From contig OX638130.1 of NCBI GenBank assembly GCA_951804985.1, positions 85,965,069 through 86,029,068 of the forward strand: a DNA stretch of 64,000 bases, given 5' to 3'. Made by a program: the position numbers and the translations under genes. Positions 11,260 to 25,400 of this stretch are shown here, one piece after another. The notes under the pieces were generated by a model, which searched no databases, was not told where the DNA came from, and saw only the letters and a list, made by a program, of their open reading frames with translations. Position 1 is the first letter of the stretch; every line of letters starts with the position of its first letter. The stretch is from Dryomyza anilis (Eukaryota > Arthropoda > Insecta > Diptera > Dryomyzidae).

Positions 11260-12599
11260 GACAATAGAAACGTATTATGAACCATTTCGCTACAACATGA
11301 CGAACTCTATTGGTTATCCTTTGAACCCTTTTGGAGCCCATAGTGCCTAACCCATGCGTATAGGGGTATAAGAATGTACAACACTTTTTTTCAGTAGACC
11401 ATATAGAAGCACAAAAAAAAATCGAAGTTCAATTAAAAAATTTGCTCTTTTGCCGCACTGTGAAATATATTTTTAATAAGAAATAGGACAAATTGAAAAA
11501 GATCTTTGAAATTGAACGTAAATGACGATATCTTCAGAAAAAGAAATGGTTGAATGTTGGTTCAAACGGATTTTTAAACTAGAAATGATGATGAATATAA
11601 CCCTATTTGTACTTTTTATACCTATTTTTGTCATACTTGTGATTTCTTCTAGATCACCGTGCAAGCTCATTGAAGGAATTCAATACACTTTTGTTGATCA
11701 AATGTGAATTTTAGAACCTGACCTATTGTTATAAAATTCAATAAATTTTTGTACTTGTTTAAATTAAAAATGTAGTTCTTAATTTACTTACTCTTTAAAT
11801 GCATTTGTATTTATTTTACTTGATTTTACAACGTAATGTATTAGAAATTTATTTCTACGTAATGCTAAAAATGTAGGTATTTTTAATTTTTTGCTAAGGT
11901 CCGTAACGCGTTGACGGAAAAGACAAAGATATTTTTAAAGATTTTTCTGCGATTATAATTTTTGGTTATATTATTCATATTTGGTACAAATGAAAAACAA
12001 TATTTAAATACTTGTGATAGCATTGTGTAATCAGAATCATAAAAACATAAAGGTTGTGTATTTAGTTATGTTTCCATATTCATTATCATTTCATAAACAG
12101 ACAGACTTTCACAAGTATTTCTAACATTTTTTTTTACTTTAAAGAAAAAAAAAATTTTGTGGGCTTTTAAATAAATAGATAACGTAGCAAAAATTAATGC
12201 AGATGTAGTAATTTTGTCTACATATTTCCGAAGTTTAAATAAATATAAAAATAATTATTTAAATACAAACGAAGTCAAATTTAATTTTTGTATATATGCA
12301 ATAGTTGTTGTACAGCAAATATTGAATACATATGTAGCGATGATTCCGAAATTGCATCAGTTTTATCAAATTGGCTCTATTTTTTGAGATATAGCCCATT
12401 TTTCAATTCCTCATTTTGTTTGCGCTTCTATTATTTTCAAAATTCTTACCAAAGAAAAAACTTAAATTATCATAACAATATTAGATGCAGAAAACCTTAA
12501 GCTAGAATACAAAAATTAAATTTTTACATGGGCGGTTTTTACACTCGAAAGTAGCTGGAGTTAGCGAGGTACAGAAACATATTTTTCTATTTAGAGATG
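11260..12599. other. AT-rich intergenic stretch
   Basis: No supported gene. Short frames near 11522-11707 and 12288-12500 lack any family signature and lie in AT-rich DNA. Confidence 0.4.
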
Positions 12600-12625
12600 T
12601 GACTAACCACTGAGCCACCGACGTC
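12600..12625 (-). mobile_element. Partial SINE head abutting the SINE tail
   Basis: The minus strand reads GACGTCGGTGGCTCAGTGG then TTAGTC, matching the box A end of the same SINE family. It lies immediately after the (ATT)n tail of the SINE at 12626-12964, so two copies are joined head to tail with the second truncated after about 25 bases. Confidence 0.6.
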
Positions 12626-12964
12626 CTATAATAATAATAGTTTGGCTCTACAGTCCTGTATAGAACTTAGGCCGAGCTCTCTCGCCATTTCAGCTGTGCG
12701 TGTTTTATTTGTACTCAAAATGGTGGGACCTACAATTTATTGCCGAATCCGAACGGCGGGTGAGAGCTTTTCATAGGCAATGTTTTACTCTCTTAGGTTT
12801 GCCATTGACTGCCGAGAAATAGCGTCGCATAGAAAAATGTTTTCTATGAAAAAGAAATTGACAGTCGCTGGGGATTGAACCGGGGACCTTTCGGCTCGTA
12901 GTCGAACGCAACAGAGACTTTTCACTCGTAGTCCAACGCACTAAATAGACGAGCTACCGACGCT
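12626..12964 (-). mobile_element. tRNA-derived SINE, minus-strand copy with duplicated head segment
   Basis: On the minus strand it begins GCGTCGGTAGCTC, carries a box-B-like GGTTCAATCCCC, and continues with the same body as the SINE at 41305-41610 (CTCACCCGCCGTTCGGATTC; GAGAGAGCTCGGCCTAAGTT; GAGCCAAACTATTATTATTA). Within the head the words GCGTT(C/G)GACTACGAG occur twice, so an internal piece of about 30-35 bp is duplicated. The (ATT)n tail is followed directly by a second partial head at 12600-12625. Confidence 0.8.
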
Positions 12965-14654
12965 ATCCCTAATATAAATTGTAATATGGTCCTCATAAAT
13001 AACTGTTCATTGAATGTTTCCTTGTCACAATCCAACGAATTTCATAATGAACATGATCTTACCATGATTATATCTACCCTAATAGGTTAAATTTCTACTA
13101 GGTATGGAACATTTTTAAATAAATCAAACTAACCAACTGTTTTATTAGTTTAAATCTCAGTCACTGCTCTGTTGTTTAAACTAAGCATTGCCCAAAAGTG
13201 TCTGACTTAACCCCAGTCCTGCCCTATCTTTGTATTTGAGCGCTTTTTCTCTAAAAACTTTTTATACTATTAGTCATCTATATAATTCTAAATTGCATCT
13301 GTATGTACACAAGTGTTTCTTTCATACGCTCTGTTGTTACAGTTGGTGCACTGCGATATCTACAACTCAAAAAAGATATTAGAATTATTTCAAAAAAATA
13401 AAAATATGGGGAGAAAGTATTTTTTTTCACATTTTTCATATTTCATATTATTACAAAAGGGGGCAATAAAAACAACAAAGACGGATATGCCACTGAAGTG
13501 CGGGTTCTGTAATTGCGATAAGAACACCACAAAATATATTCGACATGGTATCACGTGTTGGTTTTTGGTTGCCTTCGTAGAGCGAGTGTGTAATAAGGCA
13601 CAAACTTTTCATAAAGCAGCATTTAATTTAATTCTTATCTACAAAATATGAAATACAAAAAAAAAAAAAGAAAAATATGTGAATTGTTTATTTATGCTTT
13701 CCAAATAATTAAATGATTAATCGGCAGTTGCATTTACTATACATATTTTATAAGAGAGATAGCTAAAGGTTTCTCAAACAGACTTTACCCTGAATATTGT
13801 GAATTTATTTGCCCAACATTTCAATCAACATATGTCATAAAATCTGCATGAAATAGTGACTGTTTTGACATTTATTTCTGCTTCTCTGTTATTATATTTA
13901 ATTTGGAATTTATCATAATCAGTGGTTTATATAGGAAAAAAATATACAGATTATAATAATATTTCCGTTTTTAATTTATTTCTTATCTATAAAAAAAAAC
14001 TTTGAATTGTTTATTTATGATTTCATAGTATGTATGATTAATAGGTTAATCCGATAATGTTATTTTTAATTAAGTTTTTCAGCTGCAATTGATATGCTCT
14101 GGTGTTTCTCTATAAAATTTTGAGCATTTTTTTCTTTTGAAATTAATATAAAATATAAACAATTATTTAGAAAAAAAATCGATAGCGTTTAGATTACTTT
14201 GTATGGTTTAAATGACAGTGCGCTATCAAATTTTAAAAGTTTTTCTATAGGTACAACGTTTTACATACAGCATAGTTTTGTCATTCAAGAAAAAAAAAAT
14301 CTATTTATGTTTAATAATAACAGAATTGCACCAATACAAAAATCTTGTAGTAAAATTACTACAATTGTTTCAAAAAATGTAGTTTTACTGCATTTTCAAT
14401 AGATTTGTATTTATTTAAATTTATTTTAGTGAAAAAAGGATGTCAACAGTTGTATCGATGCATAGACGTGATGTAAATATTTTTATTTAATGTAATAATT
14501 TTTGATATTCGATAAAACTATGCACACACAGAACAAAAACATGGTAAATGAATGGAATTTTAATAATCAAACAATCATTTTTATTAATTAAATTGGTCAA
14601 TAGGATGCATACCATTAGTATAATAATATTCAAACAATTAATAAAATAGTTTGT
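12965..14654. other. AT-rich intergenic stretch
   Basis: A 112-codon plus frame at 13313-13651 includes CGFCNC and further cysteines, but has no recognisable domain or splice context, so I do not call it a gene. The remainder is AT-rich without recognisable elements. Confidence 0.35.
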
Positions 14655-15270
14655 TTACGTCTTATATCCCCTTAATTTAAAAAATTGATATAAAAGTATA
14701 AAAAAAAAACTAATAAAAAGAATTATAAAAATAAAAGTCAGCAGACCACGCCTATATTTATACCTAATTTCATAGATTTGATTTTAATAATTCACGGCTA
14801 AAATTTCCACTATGAAAACCCGGAAAATATTTTTTTTTTTAAATGTGAGCGTATTACGCCCATTTTTGGACCGCATATTTTTAGGAGAATTCTACGTTTT
14901 AAATTTTATAACTATATCTTGAATACTTTTCGAGTTATTAGTTCCTAAATACTGAAATAAAAGTGACTTGTATGGGAGGTGGGCGTGTCCGTTGACCGAT
15001 TTGGCTCATTCCCAAAGTCAGTTCCTACTTTTGGCTAAAACATATTGAAACGAAATTTCATTGCATTCTGAGAAGTATTCTGAGAAGTTACTACGTTTTT
15101 GAGAAGTTACTACGTTTTCGGACAGACAGACAGACAGACGGACATGGCTAAACACACTCGGGTAGTGATGCTGATCAAGAATATATATATACTTTTCCAT
15201 ACCGGACACGCCTCCTAAGGGGCGCTACACCCGTTATACCCTGTACCTCATAGGTGTAGGGTATAAAAAT
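14655..15270 (+). repeat. Dispersed repeat, copy 2
   Basis: This matches copy 1 (8690-9452) from 'cgtctta(t)atcccc' through 'tgggaggtgggcgtgtccg', a (GACA)n tract at about 15121-15143, 'catggctaaacacactcgg' and 'cctcataggtgtagggtat'. It lacks copy 1's first ~110 bases and its GACAGCAA expansion. Confidence 0.75.
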
Positions 15271-16203
15271 AAGTAAAATTTATGATTTTTCACTGAACGC
15301 CATTTCGGATTTCAACGATTTTTGGATAAAATGATAGATATTATGCAGTTCTTTCATATCTAATTTAAACTGAAATCCGATACAATTATTTGTATAAACT
15401 GGAGCACTGTTACTGTTTGCATGGAACTTAGTGGTTTTTCACTGAACGATAAAGAAGCTAATAACGGCCATGTGTTTTGTCTAAACAATTTTCACTGAAC
15501 GACGACGATATGTGAAACTAAAAATATCGGTTACGGTTATAGTTTCAATCCTTGATTAAAACGGATCGAATATTACTTACTTTAATACATTTGATTATAG
15601 ACATTATGCTAACACAAAAATGAACTAAACGAGCATGTTTTTTTCGTGTTTAAGTTTTTATATGACACATAGTGAGACTGTATTATTATAGGAGATAAAA
15701 CCATTAAAACAATAGTATTTAAACATTTACATTTAATAATATTGAAATTATTAAATTAATGGTACTAATATTTTCAAATACTATAAAATTCTTTCAAAAC
15801 TTTTGAATTAATAAGAAAAAAAAAAACGATTAATAGATGAACCGTAAAATCAATGGTCGTACCATTAAGAATTCTTTTTCTTCTTCTGGATTTTTTTTAG
15901 TAGTTGTTTTTTTTTATAAAAAAAAGGTACATGAATTCGGTTGAAACCGGAGCCATGTTATAATTTTGACTACATTTTTATTTGTTTTGAAGACAGTATT
16001 TTCTTTTGGGTGTACGCACATATTTGAATTAGAAGACCTTGAAAAAACATGAAATCACAAATGTGCTCTCATTTTTAAACAATTTTGTGTTGCATTTTAT
16101 TTTTTACCAACACACAACATATAATTAAATTTCTTGTATACTATATTATGTTATGTTTTTCTTGTTTTGTAAATTTTTAATAATTATTGTTTTCCATTTT
16201 TAG
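15271..16203. other. AT-rich sequence upstream of the first recognised gene A exon
   Basis: A repeated phrase 'tttttcactgaacg' occurs near 15288, 15436 and 15489. A 'taatggta' repeat-like patch lies at about 15690-15870. The final bases form a pyrimidine-rich acceptor (TTTTCCATTTTTAG) for the exon at 16204. Confidence 0.4.
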
Positions 16204-16468
16204 TTGCGTTCCGTCTTTGGCAGCGATTTCAAAGTACCCGAAGACACCACATCGATCAACATCAAATTGGCAAAATACACGAAATTTCGTCTGGAACGTG
16301 GTTTCTTTGCCAATAATAAAGTGAATAGTCTTAGTATTGAGGGCGCATACAGTACGGGAGAACAGGTCGAAATTCAAACTGAAGCATTTTGGGGCAACCA
16401 TGGACCTTATCCGGAAATTACAATAACAAATGTGTTTTCGGTGGTTATACGTGCCAAGGCATTTTCAG
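16204..16468 (+). CDS. Gene A exon (first one recognised)
   Basis: Acceptor TTTTTAG precedes and donor G/GTATGT follows; it is phase 0 in, phase 1 out. It encodes LRSVFGSDFKVPEDTT... to VVIRAKAFS. It corresponds to gene B exon 2, which also follows a phase 0 intron after the signal-peptide exon. Confidence 0.85.
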
Positions 16469-19400
16469 GTATGTTAATCAAAAGTTATATTTCATTCTAT
16501 ATACCTAATCTATGTGAAACTATCAGTTAATGTAATGATTAACTCAGGAGGTCAATATGTTCTTAGTTGTAAATAAAGTAGATGCTTTCGCAAGGTTCAA
16601 GATACATTTTAGAGTTAAATATTTTGAAAAGCTATTCATTCTAATATAAAAGTAAAAAAAAAGAGATGCAAAATGAAAGGAAAATATTTTGAAAACTTTT
16701 GACAACATTTGTAATTATTTCTGAGGAAGTTTCTAAAGAAACGATACTATTGCATGGTATATACTTTTGAGTGATAAGATACTTTTGAAAGCTGGATACG
16801 ATAGATATGTCTATGGATTTTATAAAGGAAATTCTAGAGAAATTTTATATCGAATTAAATATCCTGAGCACTTCATATATTTAAATAATATATAAAAGTG
16901 AGTGTTAATAAATAGAAATACAAATATTTTTTATATTTACATTTGAACAAATCCCATTAAAATTGGTCAATTGGTCAAAATAAATCTTTTCATATAACCT
17001 CAATGGCAATGTCATAGTATTTTCTAGTATTTAATGGTATTTTCCGATTAAATTAATAATTTATCCTATTGACTATCTTTAATAGTAAAAAACTATTATT
17101 TATATAGTATTTTTTTTCTGGGTGAAAGAACGATATTTTTGATATCTACTAGATATATTTTAAAGAAAGATAATATTGATATTTTAGAAAAAGATGTTTG
17201 TGATATATAAATACATTTTAAAGAAAGATATTTTGTAATTTAAATATTTGGTATCTTTGATATTTATATACTTTACATTTAAAAGAAATGTATATCTGAT
17301 ATTTAGATACCATTGAAAATATTTAGATAAAATGAAAGATATTCGTATATACTTTATTGAAGTATTTAAAAGAAATATATTTTCGAAATATAAATACATT
17401 TAAAAGGAAGATATTTTTGGTATTGAGATACAATTTGAAAAAATATATTTCATATTTCTAGATATATTCGAAAGAAATGTATTTTTTAATATGTAAATAC
17501 ATTTGAAAGAAAAGTCTTTTTAAGATTTGACATGTAGATACTTTGAAATAAAGGTATTTTTAATATGTAGATGCATTTGAAAGAAAGATATTTTTGAGGT
17601 CTCGGTAAATTTGATTCGTAGATACATTTAAAAGATACGTAGATATATTTAAAAGAAGGTTTTATTTAAAAGAAAAGAAAGAAAAGACATTTTTTTTTGA
17701 TATGTTGATACATTTAAAAACATTATATTTTTGTTATTAAGATCCATTTCAAAGGTAGATTTGATATGTAGATAGTTTTGATATGTAGATACATTTGAAA
17801 GAAATTTAATTTTGCTATGTACATGAATTACTATTACTTAATATTTAAAAAATAATAAATTTTAAAAATATCCATTTATACCCAGCAGGAAATTGTAAAT
17901 TCACCGTACGCAATAGCAATGATCTCATTTTATATGCGGATGCTTTTCAAAATGCATCGATAAATAGTTTAATCTCGGGCATTAATGATTTGCGCATCGA
18001 AGAGAAGGCATTTAATTCAGCACAAGCCAAGGTAAGTTCTATATATTCAACACTTTATAATTAATAGTATTAAATACCATTAATTTGTTTTTCCAAAATA
18101 ACAGCTGCGCATTGAAAACTCAATGATCGATAACATTTATCGCTTTGAGGCTTCGTTGAGAGAGATCAGTTTTGTCAACTGCACCATTGGCAACATCAAT
18201 GGCGGCACTTTTGATGTGCTCAATATTAACATTATAGTCTTCGAAGAGTGTCGCATCGATGTGATAAAAGCTAAAGCTATAACCGAGAAGGTAAGAATCA
18301 AAATGATCTCCTAAAAAGGGAATTGCAAGATTTAGAATGATCGATATTTATAATAAAATAACAAAAAAGTTATATTCGATTCGAATCTATTTATATCACA
18401 AATCATTTAAGATCGTTTGAAAATTAAACAAATTCGATATGAATGCCTGCAAGTTTGACAAGAAAATGTGCGAAATGGAGCACTTTATTAACTCGCACTA
18501 TTCTAAAATGTTATAGATTTGAAATTATAAAAATGTTTTTGTACTTTAGCTTTACAGCAATCACGTTTCAATAACTGGCGCCACGATCGGTATTATCGAG
18601 AGCGAGGCCATCTACGGCAGCGGCATAGCCGAACTGATATTAACGAAGAACAAGTAAGTCTTTGAAATTTTGTCAACAGCTTAGTTCTAATTGTTGTCTC
18701 TCTCTCTCTCTCTGCAGAATCGATACCATACACCCGAATGCCATACACGTGACCGCCGTGAATGCCACAATCACGGGCAACAACATCAAACATCTGGGCA
18801 ACAATTGGATGCGCGTCAAAGACTGGTCCAACATACAAGTCTCTAACAATCAGTTCGGCGTCTATGGACGCATGTTGTTGGAGGAGGCCAAACAGCCTGC
18901 GCGCTGTCGTTTCGAGAGCAACTCTCTGACACAACCACTGCCCGGTAGTCTGAATCTTACGCACTGCGTAATACGTGAAATTTCCGTGAATATGCCGTGC
19001 AAATGCAAACACGATTGGCTCGATCAGCTGACCGATCACGATCTACGCTCGGAACTCTATTGCACAATCGATGATAAATTGAGTCACTGCTTTAATGCGA
19101 GCACCTTTAATACGCTCAAATATTTTCACGAAGTCTGCGACGAAGAGAAGACAACGCTCGACTGTGTGAAAAATATGAATTTGAAGAAAATCGATGGTGT
19201 CTTCTTTACGCCAGAGGAGCTCGAACGTCGCGATCAGCGCATACCAAAACTTATGGTGATTTTGGGTGGCAGTTTGACACTGATCGCGCTCATCGTGATT
19301 GCCGTGATAATGGCTTTGCGCTGCAGTGGCCGCCAAAAGTCAGGCGGCGGCGGCGCAACGTCAGGCGCATCACGACGTTCGCCACACGATCACTTGCACA

Positions 19401-22400
19401 ATATTTCGGCGGAGGAGCGTCATGTGATCGCGCAAACACTGCATCTCATGCAGAAGAAACATCCGGAGATACATCGACAGGTGAACGATCATGTGCAACT
19501 GCTGTTGCAACGCGATCTCTCCGAGAAGAAATGCGTCAAAGTGATCAGTAACATTGTGAATTTACTGAATAAAGTCGCACAGCCAGGCGATGATTTTGTC
19601 GCGTTTAATCGCGTCCTCACGCAACACCTGCAGCCACAGTTGCCATCGGCGCCGCCTGCCATGGATCCGATTTATGCGGAGCCTGGCATGACCGGCGATG
19701 TTAGTCTGGAGAATGATGGTCTTTATACGATGAGCACCTCGATGGTGCCAGTGTTGCCACAAGCGAACTCAAGTGGTATTGGTGGTGCGAGTGCGGGTAT
19801 TGGTGGCATTATGTCGTCGTCGTCGGCGCCACCACCGGAGCACATTTACTCGGAGCCGCATGGCGCGCAGCAGCCATTGCTGCCCAACGAATATGCGTCA
19901 CCGGCCGATGGGCGCCATTATGTGGAGCCGACGGACGAGTACACGTTGCCCGTCAATGAGCGAGGTACGTTTAGTTATTAGAACAATGGAGTTACTGGGT
20001 GACGAGAATGGGACTGATGAGAATGGGATGGGGATGATGTGATGACTGACTGGGCTGTGAAGCAATGTATATAAAATGTGGGACCTAATGCACCCTCCTA
20101 CCTACCTCCCTCCATTCATCCATCCACCCCTTTATCACATGTATTTAGTAGTAACACATATAGATTTATGTTTGTATTTGCACAAGTTCTAGTTTAAGTT
20201 TTTTTATTTGAGTTTTAATTTTTATTTTTAATTCATTTAATAAATTTTGATTTAATTAATTATTTTTTATTTGTATTTTAATTGTTTTTTTATTTTAATT
20301 GATTAAATTAAGTTTCATACATTTTTAATTGATTTTTTTGTTAGAATTTTAATTTTGTCATATTATAATTTCAATTAGATTTTAACTGTAACAGTTAAAT
20401 TTTCATTTGCGATTGAATTTAAATTCAAATTGATGTAGTTATGAAGTAGTTGGTGAACATTAGATCTTCAATTAAATATAATGATGATATAACTGTAATT
20501 TCATTTTAATGAAACTTTAATTATTTTATAAACGTTCTTATTTCAATTAAATTTCAATAATTTTTATGTTTTTAATTTTAATTGAATTTTGAATAATATT
20601 TTAAATGAATTGAAGTTCTAATTTATTTTGATTATTTTTTTCAATTAATTAAATTTGAATACCATAATTGGAATCAAATTTAAATCGTTGATAACATTTT
20701 AATTATATTTAAGTTTTAATTAAATTTAAATTGCATTAAAGTGATAATTAAATTTTAACTTAATTTAAATTGCATTAAAGGTATAATTAAATTTTAACTT
20801 AATTTACAATTTAAATTGCATTAATGTTATTATTAAATTTTAGTTATATTGAAATCTCAATTATATTGAAAATTTACTCAAATTAGAGTTTATTGAAGTT
20901 TTAATTAAATTTAAATTGTTTTGAAGAATTAATTACATATTAAATAACTGTTCAATTAACTTTTTAAAACAAATTTTCAAAATTTTAATATTATTAAAAA
21001 AAAAAATGTATGGATGTTTTCATAAAATTTAAATTACATTGTGCTTTCAATTAAATTTTAATTATATTGAAATTTTTATTAAATATTATTTATATTGATG
21101 TTTTAATTACATTTGAATTACATTGAAGTTTTAGTTAAACTTAAATTGTGTTAAATTTTAACTAATTTTTTAATTTACGTTTTAGAAAATATTTATAAAA
21201 TTTTAATGTTATTTAAAATAAATTTAAATTTTACTGAAGTTTTAATTAAATTTTTATTACATTAAAGTTTTGGATAAAAGTTAATTTCATTGTTTTAATT
21301 AAATTTTAATGATATCAAAGTTTTAATTGAAATAATTAAGATTTTTAATTATATCATAACATTTTAATGATATATTTATTCTATTTCAGTTTAAATAAAA
21401 TGTTAACAATTTTTTCTAATTGTATTGATATTTTTAATTACATCAAAATTTATTTTAATTCCATTGCATTTAATTAAAAATGTTAACAATTTTTTCTAAT
21501 TAAATTTTCAATTTAATTATATTTCAATTTTAATAATATAATGACATCAATAATTTTTTATTGTATTGACTAATTAAATTTTTAACTATATTTTTAAAAC
21601 ATTTTAGAAAATATAAATTTAATTAAAGATAGAGGTAATTTTATTAAAGATTTAATTATATTATAATTACATTGAAGTTTTAATTAATTTTAATTATTTT
21701 TTTATTACAAAATTTTGGAGACTGATTTAAAATTTTAAAATAATTCACTTTCAATTAAATACAAAATGTAAATATTAATAAAAAAAATCAATTTTAAAAA
21801 TTATTATTTTAAATATCATTTTTATTTTGTTTATATATTTTGTATTTTTTCAATTTTTTTTTTTCACTAAGTTTTAATTTTGACAAAAATTATTATTTTA
21901 ATTAAATTTGGTTTGCATTATTTATTTTCATTTTATAATTTTAATTACTTTTCATTTATTGAATTTTTTATTTGTATAATTAAAATTCTTTTATTTAAAA
22001 TATTTTTTTCTTTTTAGAGTAATTTTCATTTTAATAATTTTTTAATTTACTCTAAATTTCCATTTAACGTCATTTTAATTTTTTTTTTTTTAATTTTTAT
22101 TCATTTCATTTTATTGCAATATTTTATTTTAAAATATATCATTTGTGATTTATTAAAAATAATTCACAGTTTAAGTAATAAATGTTTATTTGTTTTATCT
22201 TATATTAAGATGTTAATCAACTCGTATTAGTCACGAATTTAATTTTAATTATCATAAGTATAAAAAAAAACATACAAAAATATATATCATGCAATTTATA
22301 GAAAAATAAAATATTTTTCGAAATTTTAAAACTAAATTTTTTGGTTCTTAATTAGTAGTTGTTGTTTGCGGAAGCACGTTCAATTAGAAATCATTTGTAC

Positions 22401-25400
22401 GGGTTGTGTTGTGACTAATGGTCAGGTCATAGTTCGAAAGTGCACTTTTGAGACGACGTCACTTGTTCATCTCACAAATTTTGAGACGAGAGAAAAAAGG
22501 TACTACTATTCACCAATAACTTTATCTTATTAAAAAATAAATTATTAATAATAAAAAACAAGTGGCAGTGGTTTTAACAATGCATTTTGATTATTTTATA
22601 TTGGAATTAAGGTTTTAAAAGACAAGTAATACCAATTAACAATTATAAAAAACACATTTATGTTTGGCACAAATAAAACTAACACTATTATTAGTAATTA
22701 TGGAAATATATATTATATATTTAATTTAAATAATAAGAATTGAGAAATCATTGTATGTTATTGGGAATAATTACCACAGTAAACAAGAAATCGAAAATTG
22801 TTGACTATATAAGTTTTTTAGTGAAAAACATATGTTTTGCAGTAAACACATTTCATTTTCAAGAAATGTTTGGTACTGATAGACATAAAATTATTCGAAA
22901 AAGGAGTACCACTTTTATTCATACAAATTATGTTCGTTCCGATTTATAATAAATAAAAAAAATATAAAATGAAATGAGAAAAATTATACGAAGAATATAA
23001 AATTATCAGAATAAGATCAAAATTACACTAAAAAAATTGTCTACGAAATATTTCGTAAAATTTACGAAAGTCATTCGTTCATAGATTTTACAAGACTGTT
23101 TTTTTTTTATTCGTAATTTATTAAATATCGTCGTTGTAGAACGAAAAGTCACCAAATACATTTTTATGAAAATCTTAAATTTCAACTTTGTTGGTAATTA
23201 TTACAAAAAGTAATTGATATATTTTTAAAGTTGAAATGTCAATTGATAGATTCACATTTTCTTATCATATGGTATAAATATTGAGATCATCGATAAGAAT
23301 TTAACAGATATTTAAACATTTTTGTAAATGAATAATTGACATTTTGAAAATGTAGTTGGTTACTTTTAGTTCTACAACAACGATATGTACGTTTTGTAGG
23401 AGTGTCACTGGTGTGCATATCGCTAGAGTAGCTAACCTGCACTAGATGGCGCCATAGTCACGAGACGCTGCAGCTAAATGTGTCTATAATTCGTAGACTC
23501 GTATTCGACAACATGTTTATTTAAAAAAGATATTTCTTCTACGTAATAATAATGCACGCATGCAACAGTAAAATAAAGGTGAAATAAAAAAATACGATAA
23601 ACAAAATAAATATTATAAGAAAAGATAATAATATAAAAATAAAAACAAATTAAAAAGTACATCAGAAATACAAAAAATATTAAAATACAAAAAAATATTT
23701 TGTTATTTAGTTAAAACAGCTAAAATTGTCCGCTTTAATAGCTTAAAAAATTTTTACTGAAACAACAAACTGTCATTTGCTGTTTCAGCAAAATCCAGCG
23801 CTTTCCTCTATTCAACAAACATTTTTGCTATATTGGCAACTTTTATTGCTACTGTTACATACTTTTTTTTGAGATCTACTTGAGACCGCAATACCAATTA
23901 AAATAAAATGCAGTTCCAAGTTGCAATAAGACGCAAATTTATTTCGGTTTTTACTAAATATTCGTAAAAAACACGATTGTTTCGTAAAATTCTACATATA
24001 GCCTCACAATTTACGAATTTTTAGTACTTTATTCGTAAAATATAAAGTCCAATCGTAAAATATGTTATTCATTTGTAAATAAAATTATAATAAACAAATA
24101 ATAAAACGAACGTTTCGAAATTTTAACGAAATATTTGTAATTTTGTTGCTATTACAATTTTAGGAATATTGATTCGAGTAAAATATCATATAATTTTACT
24201 TAATAAAAATATTTTACGAAATAATAAATTACGAAAAAGACATTATTTTGAGAGTAGCAAAAAAAAAAATGAAAATTATTAGAATAAAATGGGAGTATAA
24301 GAAGACGATGTAAATTATGCCATGACATCCCATACATCAATTCTACACAGAAAAAAATATGTTTAAATATAGCAAAACATTTGATCAATACAATTATCGC
24401 CGATACGATCTTAAATTGAATTGATTAAATATTTAATCATATTAATTAATAAATTAATAGAAAATAAAGAAAAAGTTACATCAATACAATTAAATTATTT
24501 GCTGAAACGACTATGAAATTAATTGTATTGATTAAATATTAAGTCATCTTAATTAACAAATTAACAGAAAAAAAAAACAAAAAGTTACAAGAACACAATT
24601 AAATAATTTTCTTAAACGACTATTGAATTAATTGTATTAACAATCGCCGTTGCTGAGCACACGACACGGCGTAACGATGCGAGCTTGCAGCGCATGAACG
24701 CCGGCAAACAAGCAAAAGATGGAATTTTCGTTTGCGCGTTTGGTTGCGCACATATTATTCTCATTTGGTATATGCCATGATGCTTATAATATACCAAATA
24801 TGCTTATTGATCATCCTCAAATTGTGTAGTCAAAAATGGTGATGATGGCAATGGTTACATATTTAACTATGCTTCCAACTTCATCATCAGAAAAGTATAT
24901 GCTATGTACTTTGACAAGAATTTATAACATTCATTTTTAATTAACTGAATGAGAATTATTAAGACTGTGAAGATAATAAAAATATATGTATATTTTTGGA
25001 AGCAAATCACATTTTTAGCGAATGTGTTTGCTAAATACATTAAAACTCGTTGTTAGACCAGTTAATGGTACACAATTATTTGTGCTTGCTGTATTTACGT
25101 TGATGATTGTGACTGCATACTCCGTTTTTGTCTATTACACGGAGGGAAAAAAGTTCTAAAATCCAGAAGGAATCAAGAAGTATACGGAGTGATATACAGC
25201 TAAACCGAAAACTTCTTAATTTCAAGAAATGGATTTTCTTAGTTGTCAAAAAAAGTAACTCAGTAGAATTATTCTTGGATTCAGTTATTAATTTCTTGGG
25301 TATCAATAAAGTAACTAAGTAGAATTATTCTTGGATTGAGTTATTAATTTCTTAGGTATCAAAAAGTAACTAAGTAGAATAAGTCTTGAATTCAGTTATT

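Noticed and set aside
13313..13651. 112-codon frame with CGFCNC cysteines
   Set aside because: No domain match, no splice or promoter context, AT-rich surroundings. It was also considered as gene A's first exon, but there is no phase-0 donor at a suitable place.
18593..19762. Minus-strand frames of 66-148 codons
   Set aside because: They are antisense shadows of gene A's GC-rich exon, which has the clear splice structure and protein features.
24640..24790. GC-rich island in the gene A intron considered as an exon or RNA gene
   Set aside because: No acceptor/donor-bounded frame in phase with gene A and no tRNA or snRNA fold that I can see.
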